Source of the DNA: UMGS755 sp045652815
GTDB taxonomy: Bacteria; Bacillota; Clostridia; UBA1381; UBA9506
Assembly: GCA_045652815.1 (NCBI GenBank)
Contig: JAZOLH010000026.1
Location: 1 to 5,025 of the forward strand
Length of the DNA stretch: 5,025 nt
Reading direction: 5' to 3'
Shown: piece after piece, positions 1 to 5,025 of the stretch
Layout of the letters: each line of letters starts with the position of its first letter
Position numbering within the stretch: position 1 is the stretch's first letter
The notes under the pieces: model-generated
The model's database searches: none
The model's input: only the letters and a program-made list of their open reading frames with translations
Told to the model about the DNA's origin: nothing
Translations under genes and position numbers: made by a program

Positions 1-119
1 ACTCCCCCTGCGAACTGTTTGAAAAAATTGAATTCCCCTTTGACGAATTCTTTCCCCCTGCCCGCGAAAACTGTCATCCCGAAGTGATTGATCACAAGCA
101 TAATAACTGTTGCGGCTAA
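1..119 (+). CDS. C-terminal end of an unidentified protein (5' truncated by the window)
   Basis: An open frame enters from the left edge (first whole codon at 3) and stops at TAA 117-119, leaving 38 residues. The stop lies 13 nt before a strong intrinsic terminator, which fits the true end of a gene. The visible tail is acidic and rich in Phe and Pro (an EFPFDEFFPP stretch). It ends in a Cys/His-rich segment, CHPEVIDHKHNNCCG, with three Cys and three His in the last 15 residues, which could bind a metal. I do not recognise the family. The frame choice rests on the open frame and the terminator position, so confidence is moderate. Confidence 0.6.
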   Translation, partial: SPCELFEKIEFPFDEFFPPARENCHPEVIDHKHNNCCG

Positions 120-132
120 GCCCGAAAGCCCG

Positions 133-176
133 AAACAGACAGGGAAATCTCGCCCTGTCTGTTTCTTTTTTATTTT
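133..176 (+). terminator. Rho-independent terminator of the upstream gene
   Basis: A perfect 12-bp inverted repeat (133-144, AAACAGACAGGG, with 153-164) closes an 8-nt loop. It is followed by a T-rich tract (166-176, TTTTTTATTTT). It separates the leftmost gene from the tRNA promoter that follows. Confidence 0.93.
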
Positions 177-210
177 GCAGAAAATTCTCAAAATATTTTT
201 AAAAAAATGA

Positions 211-239
211 TTGACAAAGGGTAAAAACTGTGTTATACT
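211..239 (+). promoter_or_regulatory. Sigma-A type promoter of tRNA-Tyr
   Basis: A perfect -35 box TTGACA (211-216) and a -10 box TATACT (234-239) are 17 nt apart. A TG at 231-232 makes an extended -10. Transcription should start near 246, about 34 nt before the mature tRNA. The near-consensus boxes fit the strong expression expected of a tRNA gene. Confidence 0.9.
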
Positions 240-249
240 ATCATAGTCG

Positions 250-265
250 GTTGCGAAAAAGCAAC
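250..265 (+). other. Small hairpin in the tRNA-Tyr 5' leader
   Basis: GTTGC (250-254) and GCAAC (261-265) form a 5-bp stem around a GAAAAA loop just after the predicted transcription start. It lies in the leader that RNase P would remove. It may only be a stabilising 5' hairpin. Confidence 0.45.
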
Positions 266-279
266 TTTGAAAGTGCTAT

Positions 280-364
280 GGAGGGGTTCCCGAGTGGCCA
301 AAGGGGGCAGACTGTAAATCTGTTGTCTTCGACTTCGATGGTTCGAATCCATCTCCCTCCACCA
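280..364 (+). tRNA. tRNA-Tyr (anticodon GUA)
   Basis: An 85-nt class II tRNA. The acceptor arm GGAGGGG (280-286) pairs with TCCCTCC (354-360), with a G-U at the last pair. Discriminator A361 and an encoded CCA (362-364) follow. The anticodon stem 307-311/319-323 holds loop CTGTAAA with anticodon GTA at 314-316, which reads Tyr UAU and UAC codons. The long variable arm between the anticodon and T arms is what bacterial tRNA-Tyr has. The T arm is GATGG-TTCGAAT-CCATC (337-353). Confidence 0.96.
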
Positions 365-386
365 TATTTCCCGATTGTCGGGAGTC

Positions 387-419
387 AAAGCCCGCTCACA
401 AGGTTGGGCTTTTTATTTT
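387..419 (+). terminator. Probable Rho-independent terminator after tRNA-Tyr
   Basis: AAAGCCC (387-393) pairs with GGGCTTT (406-412) around a 12-nt loop, and the T tract TTTTATTTT (411-419) follows. A second compact hairpin just upstream, CCCGA-TTG-TCGGG (370-382), directly follows the tRNA and may guide 3' processing. The terminator may leak, since I see no separate promoter for the tRNA-Pro gene downstream. Confidence 0.7.
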
Positions 420-421
420 GC

Positions 422-446
422 TTAAGCCGCGGGGAATCGAACCCCA
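422..446 (-). other. Antisense T-arm-like tRNA remnant (possible)
   Basis: Read on the minus strand, this stretch gives a T-arm: GGGG-TTCGATT-CCCC, extended by a U-G pair at 446/430. The loop matches the conserved TTCRANY pattern. Seven acceptor-like bases (CGGCTTA), an A and then GCA follow, close to a normal tRNA 3' end. No matching 5' acceptor strand, D arm or paired anticodon stem is present, because tRNA-Pro occupies the other side. It may be a degenerate tRNA 3' fragment or a coincidental hairpin. Confidence 0.35.
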
Positions 447-460
447 TTAGGTTTTAAGAA

Positions 461-537
461 CGGGATATAGCGCAGCTTGGTAGCGCGCATCGTTCGGGAC
501 GATGAGGCCGCAGGTTCAAATCCTGTTATCCCGACCA
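461..537 (+). tRNA. tRNA-Pro (anticodon CGG)
   Basis: A 77-nt class I tRNA. The acceptor CGGGATA (461-467) pairs with TATCCCG (527-533), followed by discriminator A534 and encoded CCA (535-537). Anticodon stem CATCG/CGATG (488-492/500-504) holds loop TTCGGGA with anticodon CGG at 495-497 and G at position 37, as usual for proline tRNAs. The T arm is GCAGG-TTCAAAT-CCTGT, closed by one G-U pair. It reads the proline codon CCG. I see no own promoter in 420-460, so it is probably transcribed with tRNA-Tyr by readthrough. Confidence 0.96.
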
Positions 538-539
538 AA

Positions 540-576
540 CGGCAGGATTTTAAAAATCCTGCTGTTTTTTCTTTTT
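540..576 (+). terminator. Rho-independent terminator after tRNA-Pro
   Basis: The inverted repeat 540-550 and 554-564 (core GCAGGATTT with AAATCCTGC) forms a long stem with a tight 3-nt loop and one G-U pair. It is followed by TTTTTTCTTTTT (565-576). It ends the tRNA transcript 45 nt before the lipid kinase start codon. Confidence 0.9.
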
Positions 577-607
577 ATTCGTCATTTTTTGATATGGTTT
601 GCGCAAA

Positions 608-613
608 AAGGAG
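608..613 (+). promoter_or_regulatory. Ribosome binding site that sets the lipid kinase start
   Basis: AAGGAG lies 8 nt before ATG 622, ideal spacing. The reading frame is open further upstream, but that part crosses the terminator and tRNA-Pro, so it cannot be coding. The in-frame GTG at 613 overlaps this site and is also excluded. Confidence 0.88.
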
Positions 614-621
614 TGCATGTT

Positions 622-1503
622 ATGAAACATCTTTTGCTGATTGTAAACCCCGCCGCAGGCACAAAAAAAGCAACCAAAAACCTCTCTGATATCATCTCTG
701 TTTTTAACAAGGCAGAGTTTGATACCCACGTGTATATCACCACCTGTCAGGGCGATGCCACAGAAGCTGTTAAAAAATTTGGCAAAAAGGCAGATTTGAT
801 TGTTTGCTCCGGTGGCGACGGTACATTAAACGAAACCATCACAGGTATCATCGAGGCAAAACTCGATGTGCCTTTGGGCTATATTCCCGCCGGCTCAACC
901 AACGATTTTGCCGGTTCTCTCCATCTGTCACACAATGTGATAACCGCCGCAGAACAAATCGTAAACGGTCAGGAAGAAATCTTTGATATCGGTAAATTCG
1001 GCGACCGCTATTTTTCCTATGTGGCATCCTTTGGTGCCTTCACTAAAACCAGTTATGCCACCCCCCAGAACATTAAAAACTCTCTGGGCTACATGGCTTA
1101 CATTTTAGATGGTATTCAGGAGCTTTCCAACATTCGCAAAGAGCACCTTTGCATAGAAATTGACGATGAAACTTTTGAAGATGATTACCTCTTCGGTGCG
1201 GTTTGCAATTCCACCAGTGTGGGCGGTATTTTAACCCTGCGCTCAGACCTTGTGGATATGTCTGACGGATTGTTTGAAATTCTGCTAATCCGCGCCCCCA
1301 AAGACTTTCAGGAAATGGGTGAATGCCTTATGTCCCTTAAAAACCAAACCTACGATTGCGGCATGATTACCTTCCGTAGCGGCAAGCGTGTAACGGTGCA
1401 AGCAAAAGGCAAACTGACTTGGGCGTTAGATGGCGAAAAAGCCAACAGTCAGGATAAAATCGTCATCGAAAATCTGCACCACCGCATCCGTTTGGTGCAC
1501 TAA
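622..1503 (+). CDS. Diacylglycerol kinase / YegS-type lipid kinase
   Basis: A 293-residue protein, the usual length for the bacterial DagK/YegS/BmrU family. Members transfer phosphate from ATP to diacylglycerol or related lipids at the inner face of the membrane, recycling lipid left over from envelope synthesis. The N-terminal catalytic domain (about 1-125) has the phosphate-binding NPAAG (9-13), the hallmark GGDGTLNE (64-71) and PAGSTNDFA (89-97, family PxGTxNDFA). The C-terminal beta domain (about 130-293) carries GG 201-202, SDG 214-216 and the conserved DGE (270-272). It has no signal peptide or membrane segment. The exact lipid substrate cannot be told from sequence. It follows the tRNA genes without a clear promoter, and no terminator follows it, so transcripts may continue into the T-box leader. 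Start ATG 622 is set by the AAGGAG upstream. Confidence 0.93.
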   Translation: MKHLLLIVNPAAGTKKATKNLSDIISVFNKAEFDTHVYITTCQGDATEAVKKFGKKADLIVCSGGDGTLNETITGIIEAKLDVPLGYIPAGSTNDFAGSLHLSHNVITAAEQIVNGQEEIFDIGKFGDRYFSYVASFGAFTKTSYATPQNIKNSLGYMAYILDGIQELSNIRKEHLCIEIDDETFEDDYLFGAVCNSTSVGGILTLRSDLVDMSDGLFEILLIRAPKDFQEMGECLMSLKNQTYDCGMITFRSGKRVTVQAKGKLTWALDGEKANSQDKIVIENLHHRIRLVH

Positions 1504-1525
1504 CAAATAAAATCGTAAAAAACGA

Positions 1526-1554
1526 TTGACAAAGTACAATTAATATGGTAAAAT
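1526..1554 (+). promoter_or_regulatory. Sigma-A type promoter of the T-box operon
   Basis: A perfect -35 TTGACA (1526-1531) lies 17 nt before the -10 TAAAAT (1549-1554), with a TG at 1546-1547 giving an extended -10. The start site should fall near 1561, just before stem I of the T-box. The layout closely matches the tRNA-Tyr promoter, which suggests strong constitutive initiation with control left to the leader. Confidence 0.9.
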
Positions 1555-1560
1555 ATTTTC

Positions 1561-1843
1561 CATATTAAAACGCTGTGAAGCGGACTAGTAAGTAAGATGT
1601 TTCGCCTAAAGAGAGATGCCGGTTGCTGCAAGGCATTGGGAAACGCTCACCGAACTGACCGCGGAGCGGCTGCCGTGAACCTTTCAGTAATGGCAGACGG
1701 GAACTCCCGTAACAGAGTTAAGATGTGATGGCATCTAAGGGCATCCTGAGGGATGAAAAAGAGTGGTACCGCGGAAACTTTGTTTAGTAACGTTTTCGTC
1801 TCTTTGCAAACACCAAGGAGATGGAAACGTGTTTTTGTTGTTT
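1561..1843 (+). promoter_or_regulatory. T-box riboswitch leader, leucine-type (specifier CUG)
   Basis: This leader senses uncharged tRNA and allows readthrough only when the amino acid is short. In stem I the base helix CGCT/AGCG (1571-1574/1665-1668) is followed by a kink-turn-like bulge and helix GCGG/CCGC (1580-1583/1659-1662). Next come an AGTA-type specifier loop, helix GTTTC/GAAAC (1599-1603/1640-1644), AGAGAG (1610-1615) and the apical ATGCC-GGTTGCTGCAA-GGCAT (1616-1636). On the 3' side of the specifier loop, GAA-CTG-A places codon CTG (Leu) at 1655-1657. Stem II region CTGCC/GGCAG (1670-1674/1692-1696) and hairpins at 1697-1710, 1721-1736 and 1742-1755 follow. The T-box GAGTGGTACCGCGG (1761-1774) pairs its AAAGAG arm (1758-1763) with CTCTTT (1800-1805) as antiterminator. 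The leucine call agrees with the LeuA-like gene downstream. Confidence 0.93.
1791..1843 (+). terminator. T-box regulated intrinsic terminator
   Basis: Bases 1791-1806 pair fully with 1814-1829 (16 bp, including a few G-U pairs) around a 7-nt CAAACAC loop. A T-rich tract follows at 1830-1843. The 5' arm contains the CTCTTT used by the antiterminator, so the two structures exclude each other. The structural gene begins 45 nt after the T tract. Confidence 0.92.
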
Positions 1844-1888
1844 ACTCTATTTCTTACTATATAAAATGATCGAAAAGAGGTTTTAAAA

Positions 1889-3274
1889 ATGAAGAAAATC
1901 AACATGACCGACATCACGCTGAAAAAACTTTCGCAGGACAGACAGCTTGCGCTCCTATTCCGCGAAAAAACAGCCATTGCCGCTTGCGCAGACAGTCTTG
2001 GCGCAAATGCTGTTGAACTGGCACCCGTTAAAAACCTAAGGGAAGATGCCATCATTGATAAAACCATTGCTCAGAATATTCAAAATGCAACTCTCGCCAT
2101 TCCCGTTGGCTTCACCAAGGAAGATGTAGAGAATGCCTGGGAATGCATCAAAGACGCAAAGCATCCTCGTCTGCAGGTTGAACTGCCTGTTTCCACTGTG
2201 CAGATGGAATATACATATCACGTTAAGGCAGATAAAATGCTCGCTAAAATCGGTGAACTGGTTGAGGCCGCAAAAGCATTCTGCGATGATGTAGAATTTG
2301 CCGCTCTCGATGCCACCCGTGCCGATAACGACTTTTTAATCACCGCTGTGAAAGAGGCTACCGAAAAAGGCGCAACCATCATCACTCTCTGTGACGATGC
2401 AGGTATTTCTCTGCCCAGCGAAATCGCCGCTTTGGTTGAAACCGCGAAAGCGGCAACCGATGTGCCTGTTTATGTGCAGGTATCCGACCGTATTTCCATG
2501 GCTGTGGCTTCTGCCATTGCCGCTATCTCTGCCGGCGCTGACGGTTTAAAATGCGCTATGGCAGGTAAGGACATTTTAGAGGCAGGCAAAATCTCCGATG
2601 CTCTCGCTGCTTGCGGTGCGCAGATCGGTGCAGAAACAGCCTTAAAGAACACCAAAATCCACGCCAGCATTGATGACTTACTCGCGTCCATCAGCCACGA
2701 AGATTATGACACCAAAGAAGTCAGCGAAAAGAAGAAAATCCTGTTAGATAGCGATAGCACCATCAGTCAGGTAGCACAGGCCGCAGGCCTTTTGGGTTAT
2801 GACCTGTCCGATGCAGATTGCGGCAACGTGCATAAAGCTCTTCTGCAGGTTTGCGAAAAGAAAGATGCAGTTGGCGCTAAGGAACTGGAAGCCTTGATTG
2901 CAAGTTCCGCTATGCAGGCGCCCTCTACTTACCATCTGGAAAGTTATACAACAAACTCCAGCAATTTAACCGGTTCTATGTCTCAGGTGACATTAAAAAC
3001 CGGCGACGATATCATCTGCGGTGTCAGCACAGGTGACGGTCCTATCGACTCTGCTTTCCGTGCCATTGAACAGTGCATTGGTTACCACTACGAACTGGAT
3101 GATTTTCAGGTAACTTCCGTAACCGAAGGTAAAGAAGCGTTGGGTTCTGCTCTGGTTAGACTCCGCAACAACGGTAAGCTCTACTCCGGCAACGGTATCT
3201 CCACCGACATTGTTGCCGCCAGCATCAGAGCCTACGTGAATGCTTTAAACAAAATCGTATTCGAGGAGGCATAA
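1889..3274 (+). CDS. LeuA-like protein: isopropylmalate synthase fold with degenerate active site and intact leucine regulatory domain
   Basis: A 461-residue protein starting at ATG 1889, 8 nt after AGAGG. Residues about 6-250 follow the LeuA/HMGL-like TIM barrel: MEYTYH (106-111), CDDVEF...DATRADNDFL (132-150) and AVASAIAAISAGA (205-217) match LeuA segments. Residues about 365-460 match the LeuA dimer/regulatory domain that binds leucine: GDGPIDSAF (382-390), VTEGKEALG (411-419), ISTDIVAASIRAYVNALN (437-454). Catalytic motifs are lost. The usual TTLRDGEQ reads ITLKKLSQ (9-16), so Arg and the metal-binding Asp are Lys; the HxH metal pair is Q197 and S199; the Glu of EDATR is L140; and the GERAGN stretch reads AGKDIL. 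True LeuA condenses acetyl-CoA with 2-ketoisovalerate; this protein probably cannot. A regulatory, scaffolding or leucine-sensing role is my inference. It is the first gene of the T-box operon and ends 2 nt before the next start. The family assignment is firm; loss of activity rests on motif comparison from memory. Confidence 0.85.
   Translation: MKKINMTDITLKKLSQDRQLALLFREKTAIAACADSLGANAVELAPVKNLREDAIIDKTIAQNIQNATLAIPVGFTKEDVENAWECIKDAKHPRLQVELPVSTVQMEYTYHVKADKMLAKIGELVEAAKAFCDDVEFAALDATRADNDFLITAVKEATEKGATIITLCDDAGISLPSEIAALVETAKAATDVPVYVQVSDRISMAVASAIAAISAGADGLKCAMAGKDILEAGKISDALAACGAQIGAETALKNTKIHASIDDLLASISHEDYDTKEVSEKKKILLDSDSTISQVAQAAGLLGYDLSDADCGNVHKALLQVCEKKDAVGAKELEALIASSAMQAPSTYHLESYTTNSSNLTGSMSQVTLKTGDDIICGVSTGDGPIDSAFRAIEQCIGYHYELDDFQVTSVTEGKEALGSALVRLRNNGKLYSGNGISTDIVAASIRAYVNALNKIVFEEA
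3263..3269 (+). promoter_or_regulatory. Ribosome binding site that sets the TTG start of the fusion gene
   Basis: GAGGAGG, inside the last codons of the LeuA-like gene, lies 7 nt before TTG 3277. The first in-frame ATG is at 3514, inside the TIM-barrel domain, and would remove its first strands. TTG is therefore the start. Two nucleotides separate the genes, which suggests translational coupling. Confidence 0.88.
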
Positions 3275-3276
3275 CA

Positions 3277-5025
3277 TTGAAAATCGTTTTTTCAACCAAG
3301 AACGTTTCCCGTTCTTCATTCTTAGATACCTGTCGTTATGCCTATGACTACGGTTTTGCAGGTTTCGAGATTTATGATGCCCTCTTTGAGCGTCAAAATC
3401 ATCACGACAGTATTCTGCGTCGTGACCGCATTGCTGATGCCAAGAGGAAATTGTTAAATCGCAATCTGTCCCTTTCTGCTCTGCGAGTGCCCGCACCCGT
3501 GGAAAGCGAAGATATGACGGGCGAGATTTTAGCAAAATATGTGGATATGGCGGCCAGTGCTTCCATTCCCTATGTCATTGTCCGCGTGGAAGAAGAAACA
3601 GCCTTTGATGTGCTCCGCGAAAAACTCGCAGAAGCCATTTTGCGTGCTGAAAATACCGATGTTGGCATTTTATTCGAAACCGTTGGCTACCTTGCCAACA
3701 CCGAGAAAGTGATTGATATCATCAACTTCTTCTCCTCTGCTGCCATCGGCGCTTCCTGGAACGTTCGTGGCACTTACTTTGGCGAAAACGAAACCGCTGA
3801 AACCACCATTAAAACCTTAGGTGCTTACATTAAATATGTCCGCCTCGGCGATATGAAAGACGGTAAAACCGTGTTAATCGGTGAAGGCGAACTGGATGTT
3901 CAGAAACTGTTAAATGCTCTGTCATCCCTGAACTTTGACGGTTTTATCTGCGCCGCTTGGAACGAAGAAATCAACGATGCTGACATTGTGCTCACCCACT
4001 TTGCAAACTACATTTCTTCTCTTCGCCGCCAGAAAAAATCTTACGAAAAAACCTATTATAACCGTGATAAATCCGGTACATTTGTTTGGAAAAAGTATGA
4101 CGTTATTGATGCCACTTTCTCCGACGTTTTAGATAAGATGGTGGAAAAATATCCCGACCAATATGCCTTCCGCTATCCCACACTGGATTACACCAGAACT
4201 TATGAACAGTTCCGTCGTGATGTGGATGAATGTGCTGCAGCCCTGATTTCCTTAGGCGTTAAAGCCGGTGACCACGTGGCTGTTTGGGCCACCAACGTCC
4301 CCGCTTGGTATATCACCTTCTGGGCAACCACTAAAATCGGTGCGGTTTTAGTCACCGTTAACACTGCCTACAAAATCCACGAAATTGAATATCTCTTAAA
4401 GCAGTCCGATACTCATACTCTGGTGATGATTGAAGACTGCAAAGACATTAACTACAAAGAAATCATCGAAGAACTCTGCCCCGAACTTGCCACCCTGACA
4501 CCGGGCAAACCCCTCTATTCCAAGAACCTGCCCTTCCTGCGTAACGTTGTTACCGTTGGCTTTTCTATGGCAGGTTGCTTAACTTGGGAACAGATGCTCT
4601 CTCGCGCAGAAATGATTCCCCCTGCGGAAGTGCGCAGACGTGCATCCTTGGTTAAACCCGATGATGTTTGTAATATGCAGTACACCTCCGGTACCACAGG
4701 CTTCCCCAAAGGTGTTATGCTGACCCACAGAAACATTGTGAACAACGGTAAAACCATCGGCGACAGAATGGATTTATCCACCGCTGACCGTATGATGATT
4801 CAGGTGCCGATGTTCCACTGTTCCGGTATGGTCCTTTCTATGACTTCTATGATGACCCACGGTGGTACACTGTGCCCCATCCCCTATTTCTCACCTAAGT
4901 CATCCCTTGCCTGTGTCAACGATGAACATATCACTTGCTTTAACGGTGTTCCCACTATGTTCATTGCGATGTTTAACCATCCCGACTTTGCCAAAACCGA
5001 CTTTTCTTATATGAGAACGGGTATT
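3277..5025 (+). CDS. TIM-barrel (sugar phosphate isomerase-like) fused to acyl-CoA synthetase, 3' truncated by the window
   Basis: The frame is open from TTG 3277 to the window edge (583 residues seen). Residues 1-250 resemble the xylose isomerase-like/sugar phosphate isomerase TIM barrel, e.g. ETVGYLANTEKVIDIINF (134-151), LGAYIKYV (181-188) and GEGELDVQKLL (202-212). Usual metal ligands look eroded: Glu134 remains, but the WD motif is W161-N162, the HxKD His is R189, and the Glu of the final EW is A227. Residues about 275-583 are an AMP-binding acyl-CoA synthetase (ACSF2/FadD-like): ATNVPAWY (338-345), the intact ATP/AMP loop YTSGTTGFPKG (469-479), LTHRN (482-486), VPMFHCSGMV (510-519) and NGVPTMF (556-562). 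The enzyme class joins a carboxylic acid to CoA using ATP; the substrate cannot be read here. The C-terminal catalytic Lys region lies beyond the window. It is the second gene of the T-box operon. The ligase call is firm; the inactive-barrel call is less so. Confidence 0.9.
   Translation, partial: MKIVFSTKNVSRSSFLDTCRYAYDYGFAGFEIYDALFERQNHHDSILRRDRIADAKRKLLNRNLSLSALRVPAPVESEDMTGEILAKYVDMAASASIPYVIVRVEEETAFDVLREKLAEAILRAENTDVGILFETVGYLANTEKVIDIINFFSSAAIGASWNVRGTYFGENETAETTIKTLGAYIKYVRLGDMKDGKTVLIGEGELDVQKLLNALSSLNFDGFICAAWNEEINDADIVLTHFANYISSLRRQKKSYEKTYYNRDKSGTFVWKKYDVIDATFSDVLDKMVEKYPDQYAFRYPTLDYTRTYEQFRRDVDECAAALISLGVKAGDHVAVWATNVPAWYITFWATTKIGAVLVTVNTAYKIHEIEYLLKQSDTHTLVMIEDCKDINYKEIIEELCPELATLTPGKPLYSKNLPFLRNVVTVGFSMAGCLTWEQMLSRAEMIPPAEVRRRASLVKPDDVCNMQYTSGTTGFPKGVMLTHRNIVNNGKTIGDRMDLSTADRMMIQVPMFHCSGMVLSMTSMMTHGGTLCPIPYFSPKSSLACVNDEHITCFNGVPTMFIAMFNHPDFAKTDFSYMRTGI

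Noticed and set aside
230..457. 75-codon open frame on the + strand
   Set aside because: It spans the tRNA-Tyr gene and its terminator, has no ribosome binding site and its translation is mostly tRNA sequence.
502..621. N-terminal extension of the lipid kinase frame
   Set aside because: It runs through tRNA-Pro and its terminator. The NPAAG motif starts 9 residues after ATG 622, which has an AAGGAG at ideal spacing.
1511..1527. Hairpin AATCGT/ACGATT after the lipid kinase gene as a terminator
   Set aside because: The stem is weak and AT-rich, no T tract follows, and it overlaps the -35 box of the T-box promoter.
1653..1656. Alternative T-box specifiers AAC (Asn) or ACT (Thr)
   Set aside because: They do not fit the GAA-NNN-A layout set by the flanking helices, and they do not match the leucine-domain gene downstream.
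1735..2067. 110-codon open frame on the minus strand
   Set aside because: It is the mirror of the T-box and the LeuA-like gene start, with no ribosome binding site or recognisable motif. The other minus-strand frames within 2036-4781 are rejected for the same reason.
1889..3274. Simple annotation as an active 2-isopropylmalate synthase (leuA)
   Set aside because: The metal-binding and catalytic residues seem to be absent, so only LeuA-like is supported.
3514..3516. ATG 3514 as the start of the acyl-CoA synthetase fusion
   Set aside because: It would cut off the first part of the TIM barrel, while TTG 3277 has a GAGGAGG site 7 nt upstream and conserved-looking protein from its first residues.

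Overview
The window looks like a piece of a Firmicutes chromosome, most likely from the class Clostridia. The signs are a class I T-box riboswitch, strong AGGAGG-type ribosome binding sites, a TTG start codon, CCA-encoding tRNA genes, intrinsic terminators with long T tracts and a moderate GC content. All genes I can support are on the + strand. I see no mobile element, CRISPR array or phage gene.

Layout: the 3' end of an unidentified coding region (1-119) ends at a strong terminator. A consensus promoter then drives tRNA-Tyr(GUA), followed by a hairpin, a second terminator, a short antisense tRNA T-arm look-alike, tRNA-Pro(CGG) and a third terminator. Next comes a complete diacylglycerol/YegS-type lipid kinase gene (622-1503). 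The stretch 1504-1888 holds a strong promoter and a complete T-box leader. Its specifier reads best as CTG (leucine), and it ends in a 16-bp terminator.

The T-box controls at least two tightly linked genes. The first (1889-3274) encodes a protein with the fold and leucine-binding regulatory domain of 2-isopropylmalate synthase (LeuA), but the catalytic and metal-binding residues of the barrel appear to be missing. The second starts 2 nt later at TTG 3277 and runs off the window. It fuses an N-terminal sugar-phosphate-isomerase-like TIM barrel, also with eroded metal ligands, to an acyl-CoA synthetase whose ATP/AMP-binding loop is intact.

This pair is the most unusual part of the window. Shortage of charged tRNA-Leu should switch on an acyl-CoA ligase with two apparently non-catalytic TIM-barrel partners, one of which could sense leucine directly. 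One reading is a leucine-controlled acyl-CoA activation step, for example use of branched-chain fatty acids such as isovalerate for leucine synthesis. The leader and domain architecture are read from the sequence; the loss of catalysis is judged against family motifs recalled without an alignment; the pathway is inference.
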